A stretch of 60,685 nt of DNA, from assembly GCA_963557075.1 (NCBI GenBank), contig CAUWDA010000010.1, positions 1 to 60,685 on the forward strand, read 5' to 3'. Each line of letters begins with the position of its first letter. Position 1 is the stretch's first letter. The translations under genes were made by a program, and so were the position numbers. This stretch comes from Flavonifractor sp963557075 (GTDB lineage: Bacteria; Bacillota; Clostridia; Oscillospirales; Oscillospiraceae). Below the pieces are notes generated by a model. That model was not told where the DNA came from, searched no databases, and was given only the letters and a program-made list of their open reading frames with translations. This document shows positions 8,676 through 14,915 of the stretch, in pieces.

Positions 8676-9965
8676 ATGAAGCAGGACATGATTCTGATTT
8701 TGGACCTTGGCAGCAAAGAGAACGCCAAGATCGCCCGTGAGGTGCGTGCGCTGGGTGTGTACAGCGAGATCCACCCCCACGATATCACGCTGGAGGAGGT
8801 TCAGGCGCTGCCCAATGTAAAGGGTATCATTCTCAACGGCGGACCCAACCGGGTGGTGGATGGCGTGGAGATCGACGTCTCCAAAGAGATCTACAACTGC
8901 GATCTGCCCGTGCTGCTGGCCGACCACAAGGGGGACGCCCCCTGGCCGGAGGACGACGAGGCCCGGAAGCAGACCCTGTCCAACTTTGTATTCGGCGTCT
9001 GCGGCGCGGAGGCCAACTGGAACATGGAGAACTTCATCGCCGACCAGGTCGAGCTGGTCCGCCGCCAGGTAGGGGACAAGAAGGTGCTGCTGGCCCTGTC
9101 CGGCGGCGTGGACTCCTCCGTGGTGGCCGCCCTGCTCATCAAGGCCATCGGCAAGCAGCTCACCTGTGTCCACGTCAACCACGGCCTGCTCCGCAAGGGA
9201 GAGCCGGAGCAGGTGGTCCAGGTGTTCCGCCACGAGATGGACGCCAACCTGGTCTATGTGGACGCGGTGGACCGTTTCCTGGACAAGCTGGCCGGGGTGG
9301 ACGACCCGGAGCAGAAGCGCAAGATCATTGGCGGCGAGTTCATCCGCGTCTTTGAGGAGGAGGCCCGCAAGCTGGAGGGCATCTCCTTCCTGGGCCAGGG
9401 CACCATCTATCCCGATATCATCGAGTCGGGCACCAAGACGGTGAAGGCGGTGAAGAGCCACCACAACGTGGGCGGACTGCCGGAGGATCTGGACTTTGAG
9501 CTGGTGGAGCCGCTGAAGATGCTCTTCAAGGACGAGGTGCGGGCCTGCGGCAAGGCGCTGGGTCTGCCCGACAGCATGGTGTACCGTCAGCCCTTCCCCG
9601 GTCCCGGCCTGGGCGTGCGCTGCCTGGGCGCCATCACCCGGGACCGCCTGGAGGCGGTGCGGGAGTCCGACGCCATCCTGCGGGAGGAGTTTGCCAAGAA
9701 CGGCCTGGAGGGCAAGGTGTGGCAGTACTTTACCGCGATCCCCGACATCAAGAGCGTGGGTGTACGGGACGGCAACCGGGCTGACGAGTGGCCGGTCATC
9801 ATCCGTGCGGTCAATACGGTGGACGCCATGATTGCCACGGTGGAGAACGTGCCCTTCGACCTGCTCCAGCATATCACCGCCCGCATCACCGCCGAGGTTA
9901 AGGGCGTCAACCGGGTCCTCTACGACCTGACGCCGAAGCCTACGGGGACCATTGAGTGGGAATAA
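8676..9965 (+). CDS. guaA: GMP synthase with a truncated glutaminase domain
   Basis: Converts XMP to GMP using ATP and ammonia. The ATP-pyrophosphatase part is intact: PP-loop SGGVDSS at 142-148, and the C-terminal dimerisation region ending GTIEWE. The N-terminal class-I glutamine amidotransferase domain is only about 115 residues. It begins normally (ILILDLGSKENAKIAREV, PNVKGIILNGGPNRV) but jumps from IPVL-type strand LPVLLADHKG to the domain end NFVFGVCGAEANWNMENFI. The GICYGMQ nucleophile segment and the catalytic His-x-Glu are absent, about 90 residues less than typical GuaA. The enzyme should depend on free ammonia or a partner glutaminase. Start chosen at ATG 8676, with GGGGAGG 8 nt upstream and the domain start directly after it. 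Confidence 0.93.
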   Translation: MKQDMILILDLGSKENAKIAREVRALGVYSEIHPHDITLEEVQALPNVKGIILNGGPNRVVDGVEIDVSKEIYNCDLPVLLADHKGDAPWPEDDEARKQTLSNFVFGVCGAEANWNMENFIADQVELVRRQVGDKKVLLALSGGVDSSVVAALLIKAIGKQLTCVHVNHGLLRKGEPEQVVQVFRHEMDANLVYVDAVDRFLDKLAGVDDPEQKRKIIGGEFIRVFEEEARKLEGISFLGQGTIYPDIIESGTKTVKAVKSHHNVGGLPEDLDFELVEPLKMLFKDEVRACGKALGLPDSMVYRQPFPGPGLGVRCLGAITRDRLEAVRESDAILREEFAKNGLEGKVWQYFTAIPDIKSVGVRDGNRADEWPVIIRAVNTVDAMIATVENVPFDLLQHITARITAEVKGVNRVLYDLTPKPTGTIEWE

Positions 9966-10100
9966 GCAAAAAGTGGATATGAGGGCCCGCAAACCCTTGA
10001 AAATACTGACTTTTTGATTTTTCAAATTCCCATTTGATAGCAGATTGATAGCACTCGTCAAATCCCGATTTATTGAGTTTGAAAAGAAAAATCGGGTGGC
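9966..10100. other. Putative attachment-site region next to guaA
   Basis: An AT-rich stretch right after guaA, unlike its neighbours. TTGATAGCA occurs twice, at 10034-10042 and 10045-10053, spaced 11 bp, and TCAAAT(T)CCC occurs twice (10022 and 10059). Such helically phased direct repeats are what arm-type integrase sites look like. An 8-bp inverted repeat CCCGATTT/AAATCGGG spans 10064-10096. With an integrase 1.2 kb away this may be the left end of an integrated element; the matching right end was not found. No gene is supported between 9966 and 10258. Confidence 0.45.
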
Positions 10101-10141
10101 TTGCGAGTAGCCTAAAAATCCTCATCTTTTTATTCATAAGT

Positions 10142-10183
10142 AAAAGGTCTAACTGATTTTTGCTGATCAGTTAGACCTTTTTT
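10142..10183. terminator. Bidirectional terminator
   Basis: Perfect 16-bp stem AAAAGGTCTAACTGAT / ATCAGTTAGACCTTTT (10142-10157 with 10166-10181), 8-nt loop, T-run on both strands. It can end guaA (+) and the XRE gene (-). Confidence 0.92.
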
Positions 10184-10258
10184 ATTTTGCTCTCATTTAT
10201 CTGAATTTTCTGATTTTGCGCAACAAACGGCCTCTCCCGTGGCCTACAAGTGAGAGGT

Positions 10259-10747
10259 TCAGATCAGACCCTCCGGCGGCACCTTGGCGCGGATCTGGCT
10301 GCTGTCGTACGCCGGGTAGTGGTAACGCCAGCGGTCGTACTCCTCCTGGGAGATCTCACCGGCCTCCAGTTTGGCTGCCTGTTCCCGCCAGGCCCAGAGC
10401 ATCTCGTGCAGCCGGGCAGCATCCTTGTTTTTGCGGAAATCCACCTGCAAAGCAAGCTCACCGTCCTGCTCCGTAACTTTCAGCCCGTAGTTATCCTCCA
10501 GGGTAAACAGGGTGTGCATGAGCCCCACATAGGAGTCTATGTCCGGGACGGAAAGGGCGTGAGGAGAGACATCCAGTACCTGGGCCAGGGCGGCGGTAAG
10601 GTCTGCCTTGGGGGTTCTTGATCCTGTTTCGTACTGTGCCAGGCGCACATCGGCAGACTTCTCCGGGAAGCCCAGCGCCATACCAAGATATTTCTGTGTC
10701 ATCCCCCGCAGGAGACGGAAAAAGTGAATTCGTTCGCCAATCGCCAT
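10259..10747 (-). CDS. XRE-family repressor of an integrative element
   Basis: The N-terminal Cro/CI helix-turn-helix (about residues 1-70) is followed by a C-terminal helical domain rich in acidic residues, with no peptidase or metal site seen. It is divergent from excisionase and integrase, the usual position of a repressor keeping an element integrated. The start is placed at the second ATG (10747) because the first ATG of the frame (10762) lies within the GGGAG ribosome site, which is 8 nt from ATG 10747. A good TTGACA promoter lies upstream on the same strand. The function as element repressor is inferred from context. Confidence 0.82.
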   Translation of the reverse strand: MAIGERIHFFRLLRGMTQKYLGMALGFPEKSADVRLAQYETGSRTPKADLTAALAQVLDVSPHALSVPDIDSYVGLMHTLFTLEDNYGLKVTEQDGELALQVDFRKNKDAARLHEMLWAWREQAAKLEAGEISQEEYDRWRYHYPAYDSSQIRAKVPPEGLI

Positions 10748-10781
10748 ACATCCAGCTCCCATCTATGCTTGTTCTTATCTG

Positions 10782-10810
10782 AACATAGCATATTTGTTTA
10801 GCCTTGTCAA
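10782..10810 (-). promoter_or_regulatory. Promoter of the XRE repressor
   Basis: On the minus strand, consensus TTGACA (10810-10805), 17-bp spacer, TATGTT (10787-10782). Confidence 0.75.
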
Positions 10811-10816
10811 GATAAT

Positions 10817-10908
10817 CTAAGCAAATTTATTTAACATTATTTCTTCAAAAAGGCTTGAACTAAGCTTATATGTATAGTATTATATGGGTACTAAGCTAAT
10901 AAGCTTAG
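10817..10908. promoter_or_regulatory. Operator-like repeats in the divergent control region
   Basis: CTAAGC recurs at 10817-10822, 10860-10865 and in a perfect 18-bp palindrome CTAAGCTAATAAGCTTAG at 10891-10908. The sites surround a plus-strand promoter, TTGAAC (10855) - 17 bp - TATTAT (10878-10883), reading toward excisionase and integrase. The spacing suits binding by the neighbouring XRE repressor or by the excisionase. Confidence 0.55.
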
Positions 10909-11049
10909 ATAATATAGCACATCAAATGGCCCGTCAGATTTTTGGTTGCGAAACCGAGAAAAAGTGGCGGACATCAGCAGGGAGGCATTTATGAAACACA
11001 ACATCCGCAGGCCGCAGTCACCAACAACGAGGAAAGGAAGGTATTTACG

Positions 11050-11253
11050 ATGGCAAACCAGATTTTTATGCGCGTCAATGAAGTGGCCGAGGAGCTGGGG
11101 GTGTCCGTGCCCTATGCCTACAAGCTCATCCGGCAGATGAACGAGGAACTGGCGAAAACCGGCTGCATCACCATTTCCGGGCGGATCGACCGCAAGTTCT
11201 TCCACGAGAAGTTTTACGGCACGAGAACCGAGACGGCGAGAAAGGGGGAGTAA
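11050..11253 (+). CDS. xis: Excisionase-like helix-turn-helix protein
   Basis: A small protein of 67 residues with a winged-helix DNA-binding motif of the excisionase/AlpA type: RVNEVAEELGVSVPYAYKLI, then a short segment that could form the wing (CITISGRIDRKFFHEKFYG). It bends DNA and steers the integrase towards excision in related elements. The start is ATG 11050, with AAAGGAAGG 8 nt upstream; longer frames upstream lack a ribosome site. It ends 2 bp before the integrase start, so the two are coupled. Confidence 0.8.
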   Translation: MANQIFMRVNEVAEELGVSVPYAYKLIRQMNEELAKTGCITISGRIDRKFFHEKFYGTRTETARKGE

Positions 11254-11255
11254 TT

Positions 11256-12338
11256 ATGGCAGCGTTTAAGAACAAGGACAACGGCACCTGGTATGTGCAG
11301 TTCCGCTACACCGACTGGAAGGGTGAGCGCCAGCAGAAACTCAAGCGTGGTTTTGCCACCAAACGGGAGGCGCTGGAATGGGAACGGGAGTTCCTGATGG
11401 AGAAGCAGGCCGATGTAAACATGACCTTTGAGAGCTTCGTTGCTCTCTATGAGAGGGACATTAAGCCCAAGCTGAAGCTCAACACCTGGCTTACCAAGGA
11501 GAGCATCATCAAAAAGAAGATCCTGCCCTATTTTGCCAAGCGGAAGCTTTCGGAGATCACAGCCAAGGACATTATGCGCTGGCAGAACGAGATCCGGGAG
11601 ATGCGGGACTGTCACGGCAAGCCCCTGTCAAAAACTTACCTTAAAACCGTTCACAATCAACTTAGTGCAATTTTCAACCATGCTGCCCGGTTTTACGGCC
11701 TGAACCTCAACCCGGCCCGGCAGGCGGGCAACATGGGGGCGGAGGAGCGGAAGGAAATGCTGTTCTGGACCCGGGAGGAGTACACTAAGTTTTCCGAGGC
11801 CATGATGGATAAGCCGCTGTCCTTCTACGCCTTTGAGGTGCTTTACTGGTGCGGCATCCGGGAGGGTGAGCTGCTGGCCTTGACCCCGGCGGACTTCGAT
11901 TTTGAGAAGCGCACCCTCACCATCAATAAGTCCTATCAGCGGCTCAACAAGCAGGATGTCATTACCACCCCCAAGACACCAAAGAGCAACCGGGTGATTC
12001 AGATGCCCCAGTTTCTCTGTGACGAGCTTCAGGACTACCTTAAGCAGCTCTATGGCGTGGAGCCGGACAGCCGGATGTTCCCCATCAGCAAAAGCTATCT
12101 TCACCGGGAAATGGACCGTGGCTGCAAGCAAACTGGGGTGAAAAGGATTCGCATACACGATTTGAGACATAGCCACATCAGTTTGTTGATCGACATGGGC
12201 TTTACTGCCCTGGCTATTGCGGAGCGCGTAGGACACGAGAGCATCGACATCACCTACCGCTACGCTCATTTGTTCCCCACCCGTCAGGTGGAAATGGCCG
12301 ATAAGCTGGATTCACTGAAAAATGAGAAGGGAGTGTAA
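11256..12338 (+). CDS. int: Tyrosine site-specific integrase
   Basis: Catalyses integration and excision of the element. Order: N-terminal AP2-like arm-binding region (1-55, FRYTDWKGERQQKLKRGF), SAM-like core-binding domain (about 60-150), and a catalytic domain with the full tetrad set R202 (GIREGE), H301-xx-R304 (HDLRH), H327 (VGHES) and Y336 (RYAH). Length 360 is normal for phage and ICE integrases of Firmicutes, and no lesion is visible. AAAGGGGGAG precedes the ATG; the gene follows xis by 2 bp. It looks functional although the rest of the element is broken. Confidence 0.95.
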   Translation: MAAFKNKDNGTWYVQFRYTDWKGERQQKLKRGFATKREALEWEREFLMEKQADVNMTFESFVALYERDIKPKLKLNTWLTKESIIKKKILPYFAKRKLSEITAKDIMRWQNEIREMRDCHGKPLSKTYLKTVHNQLSAIFNHAARFYGLNLNPARQAGNMGAEERKEMLFWTREEYTKFSEAMMDKPLSFYAFEVLYWCGIREGELLALTPADFDFEKRTLTINKSYQRLNKQDVITTPKTPKSNRVIQMPQFLCDELQDYLKQLYGVEPDSRMFPISKSYLHREMDRGCKQTGVKRIRIHDLRHSHISLLIDMGFTALAIAERVGHESIDITYRYAHLFPTRQVEMADKLDSLKNEKGV

Positions 12339-12342
12339 GAAA

Positions 12343-12678
12343 ATGTCAAAGAAGAACTACGATAACCACAACCGCTGGAGGAACAAGACGGTGGCTTTCC
12401 GGGTGTCGGCGGAGGAAGACCTCCATCTGGAAGCCCTGGTGAAGCTCACAGGCCTGACCAAGCAGGACTACATCATCCGGCGGCTGCTGGAACGGGATGT
12501 GGTGGTCCAGGGCAACCCCAGGGTCTACAAGGCCCTGCGGGACCAGCTGGCCGCCGTGCTGGACGAACTCCGCCGGATCGAAGCTGGGCAGGGCGTAAAC
12601 GGCGAGCTGCTGGACACCATCCAGATGATCGCCACCATTATGAACGGGATGCAGGAGGATTTCGCCTATGATCAATGA
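12343..12678 (+). CDS. Ribbon-helix-helix / MobC-like protein
   Basis: A 111-residue protein with an N-terminal ribbon-helix-helix-like region (KTVAFRVSAEEDLHLEALVKLTGLTKQDYIIRRLL) and a helical C-terminus. It resembles MobC-type relaxosome accessory proteins and related small regulators found next to integrases in Clostridia. The start is ATG 12343, 9 nt after AGAAGGGAG; the first possible codon at 12322 has no ribosome site. It overlaps the next gene by 11 bp. The exact role is unproven. Confidence 0.68.
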   Translation: MSKKNYDNHNRWRNKTVAFRVSAEEDLHLEALVKLTGLTKQDYIIRRLLERDVVVQGNPRVYKALRDQLAAVLDELRRIEAGQGVNGELLDTIQMIATIMNGMQEDFAYDQ

Positions 12679-13243
12679 AAAAAAGAAAATGACCGCCCAG
12701 AGCTCATCTGTTGGCGCAGATGATGGGCAGTCAATCTCTCAAAATTCCAAGACCACTATACCAGACCCGGACGAAAAAAGCAATTCCCCGGAAAGAGATT
12801 TGGAGGAACTTTACCGGAAGATGCGCCGCATGAGTGACCCAGCTTATCTGCATACTGTGACCCTAGATGAGCTGATGGACAATGTGTTTGAGGGCAAGTC
12901 TGCGGTGATTGAGAACCTGCTCTATACAGGAGCGTACATCCTTGCCGGAGCGCCCAAAATCGGCAAGTCCTTCTTGGTTGCACAGATCGCCCACCATGTC
13001 AGTACCGGGCAAGACCTGTGGGGCTACAAAGTACATCAGGGAACGGTTCTCTATCTGGCGCTGGAAGATGACGAGAGCCGCCTGCAGCGCCGGATGTTCC
13101 GTATGTTCGGTGTGGAGGGGACAAGCTCCCTCCACTTCGCTACCAGCGCTAAAATGATCGGTGGTGGCCTAGATGAACAGCTGGAAAAGTTTGTTCGGGA
13201 ACACAGTGATACCAAGCTGATTATCGTGGATAGCAGCCCCTAA
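12668..13243 (+). pseudogene. RepA-like AAA ATPase, 3'-truncated
   Basis: An N-terminal half of a RepA/DnaB-like replicative ATPase (AAA_25 type) of mobile elements. Walker A is AGAPKIGKS (about residues 94-102), and ALEDDESRLQRRM is typical of the family. The frame ends at TKLIIVDSSP-stop, in the middle of the Walker B strand (relatives continue LIIVDT..); the C-terminal half is missing. The break coincides with the start of an unrelated sigma-factor remnant at about 13239, so truncation is by recombination, not by a point stop. Confidence 0.8.
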
Positions 13244-13475
13244 CACAGTAGAAGCAGAAATTGAAGCCAGAGAATTAGCCCGTATCATTGAAAACTTTTT
13301 GGACACGCTGACTACCGAAAACCGCGTTATCTTTATGCGCCGCTATTGGTTCTCTGATAGCTACAAGGATATAGCCGAGTTTGTAGGGCTTTCAGAGAAA
13401 AACATCTCTGTCCGGCTGACCCGTATCCGCGAGAAGATGAAACAATACTTGATTGAAAGAGAGGTATTCATATGA
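13239..13475 (+). pseudogene. 3' remnant of a sigma-70-family factor (region 4)
   Basis: In the frame beginning CCT AAC ACA at 13239, 78 codons run open to TGA 13473-13475. They read as sigma region 4: a helical lead-in ending LTTENRVIFMRRYWF, then the helix-turn-helix DSYKDIAEFVGLSEKNISVR and LTRIREKMKQYL. Regions 1-2 and any start are missing. The stop overlaps the next start (ATGA), so this was the upstream partner of the membrane protein that follows. The left edge is the junction with the RepA-like gene. Confidence 0.85.
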
Positions 13476-14050
13476 ACGCAAAAAAGTTTTCCGACGCTAT
13501 GAGCGAACTTGATACAAAATATGTCGATGAAGCTCTCAACTACAAGAAGAAATCTAAAAAGCCCATTTGGGTAAAGTGGGGAGCTGTTGCAGCGTGTTTG
13601 GCTTTAGTATGTGTCGCCGCAATTTCCCTTTTTCCCCACAACAACGATAGTGTTACTACTCCGGGTATAGCAGACGCAGCACCTATGGTTTATGTTAATG
13701 ACACCTTGTATAAACAGTCCACTTCGCAAACATCGTTCAACGAATTGAAAGACGATTTTGTTTATTTAGGTGTCATTGAAAGTGATGTTACCAACTTTCA
13801 AGGCACAAATGACGCAGGTAATTATTTGGACGGCATACCCAAAGAAAACTTCCAGGCAAATCACCCTATTGTTGGCGCAGAAATTTATCAATATGGCGAA
13901 AACATTGTCGTTGAGATTGAGGGGAAATACTGGTTGTATGAAAACTATCCTAACACAGACCTCGACGGAAACCCAGACGGGTACGACCCGCTCCCCAATA
14001 ACCAAACCTCTGGTGAAGAAGTATCAGAACAAGACCCCGCTGCAAACTGA
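13472..14050 (+). CDS. Membrane protein, likely partner of the truncated sigma factor
   Basis: 192 residues: a charged cytoplasmic N-terminus (MNAKKFSDAMSELDTKYVDE), one membrane helix (about 34-54, WGAVAACLALVCVAAISLF) and an extracytoplasmic domain ending in a Gln/Glu-rich tail. This topology, and a 4-bp overlap with a sigma factor, are typical of clostridial anti-sigma or sigma-associated membrane proteins. With its sigma gene truncated it is probably an orphan. Its base composition is more AT-rich than the flanking guaA and SLH genes, consistent with transfer. Confidence 0.72.
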   Translation: MNAKKFSDAMSELDTKYVDEALNYKKKSKKPIWVKWGAVAACLALVCVAAISLFPHNNDSVTTPGIADAAPMVYVNDTLYKQSTSQTSFNELKDDFVYLGVIESDVTNFQGTNDAGNYLDGIPKENFQANHPIVGAEIYQYGENIVVEIEGKYWLYENYPNTDLDGNPDGYDPLPNNQTSGEEVSEQDPAAN

Positions 14051-14071
14051 ATAATCTTATCTTCATATTGC

Positions 14072-14102
14072 AAGGGCAGCCGAAAAATCGACTGCCCTTT
14101 TC
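14072..14102 (+). terminator. Terminator after the sigma-associated membrane protein
   Basis: Stem AAGGGCAG / CTGCCCTT (14072-14079 with 14092-14099), extended internally by CGA/TCG, then TTTT. Confidence 0.75.
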
Positions 14103-14136
14103 CTATACTGACAGGCAAGAAAGGAGCGACCACCAC

Positions 14137-14433
14137 ATGACGAAACCCAGAGAGAAAACCCGCGAGGAACTGCAAGCCGAGATTGAGGACGGAAAGAAGA
14201 AAATCCGGCAGTTTGAGAACCGGGAAAAGATGTTGCGTCAGAAGCTATCCAAAGAGGAACGCAGAACGCGCAGCCACCGCCTTATCGTCCGGGGCGCAGT
14301 CTTTGAAAGCATTGTGCCGGAAGCAAAGAACATGACCGACGAGGAAGCCGCAGCACTTCTTAGGTTTGCACTGACGAGTGAGCCGGTACGGGAATATCTG
14401 AAAAAACGAGCCGGGAACGGGAACGCTGAATAA
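14137..14433 (+). CDS. DUF3847-type small protein of conjugative elements
   Basis: A 98-residue charged helical protein (MTKPREKTREELQAEIEDG, then a heptad-rich stretch to about residue 45). The C-terminal part reads FESIVPEAKNMTDEEAAALL. It matches the pattern of DUF3847 proteins found just upstream of MobA/MobL relaxases in Clostridia. The start is ATG 14137, with AAAGGAGCGA upstream. The function is unknown; a relaxosome role is only suggested by position. Confidence 0.75.
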   Translation: MTKPREKTREELQAEIEDGKKKIRQFENREKMLRQKLSKEERRTRSHRLIVRGAVFESIVPEAKNMTDEEAAALLRFALTSEPVREYLKKRAGNGNAE

Positions 14434-14675
14434 ATCCCTTAGACACTAAGGGCGCACTTATACACCCTAACGGGCGTGTGCGCTCTGCCGAGGGCTTTAT
14501 TTCCGCACAGGGATTTTACCCCGCGCTGCGATTGGCGGCTTTGCCGCAGACAGGGGACGCTACACTTCCCCTGCGACAGCTTGCGCTGTCTACCCTTTTG
14601 TGTACTTGCGGAAATCGAACACCTTGCTACGCAAGCTATTCATTTTCCACAAGTTTTATATCCGCTATACTGGAG
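14434..14675. other. Palindrome-rich region upstream of a relaxase fragment (possible oriT)
   Basis: No gene. Nested inverted repeats are frequent: GCGCAC..GTGCGC around 14452-14482, GCGGC/GCCGC near 14536, CAGGGGA/TCCCCTG near 14550-14573, GACAGC/GCTGTC near 14575-14590, CTTGC/GCAAG near 14622-14634. The segment lies between DUF3847 and a MobA/MobL relaxase start, where the transfer origin of such elements normally lies. The nick site could not be placed. Confidence 0.4.
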
Positions 14676-14915
14676 GTGATACCCATAGCCATTTACCATT
14701 GTAACATCAGCATAGTCAGCCGGGGCAAAGGCAAATCAGCCGTTGCCGCAGCCGCCTACCGAAGCGGCGAAAAGCTGACAAACGAGTGGGACGGAATGAC
14801 CCACGACTACACCCGAAAAGGCGGCGTTGTCCATACCGAAATCATGCTGCCGCCCCATGCCCCACCCTCTTTCTCTGACCGTTCTACCCTATCATGCAAG
14901 GGAATACGGTGTTGA
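14676..14915 (+). pseudogene. MobA/MobL relaxase, N-terminal fragment
   Basis: It begins with IAIYHCNISIVSRGKGKSAV, then AAAYRSGEKLTNEWDG and THDYTRKGGVVHTEIMLP, the N-terminus of MobA/MobL-family relaxases. After DRSTL (about 14888) the family sequence stops; a few unrelated residues follow to TGA 14913. The expected ATG is ATA at 14685, 7 nt after GGAGGT; an in-frame GTG lies at 14676. Both start and body are therefore damaged. The break is where the large SLH reading frame begins. Confidence 0.85.

Noticed and set aside
8061..10061. 666-codon minus-strand frame across XRE and guaA
   Set aside because: Shadow of guaA in a GC-rich frame; the plus-strand product is a certain enzyme.
10942..11049. 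Longer N-terminus for the excisionase gene
   Set aside because: No ribosome site for the upstream codons; ATG 11050 has AAAGGAAGG and fits family size.
12756..13135. Minus-strand frames within the RepA-like gene
   Set aside because: Shadows; the plus frame has Walker A and family sequence.
14478..14675. In-frame extension of the relaxase fragment upstream of 14676
   Set aside because: It covers the palindrome-rich intergenic region; relaxase similarity begins only at the codons after the GGAGGT site.
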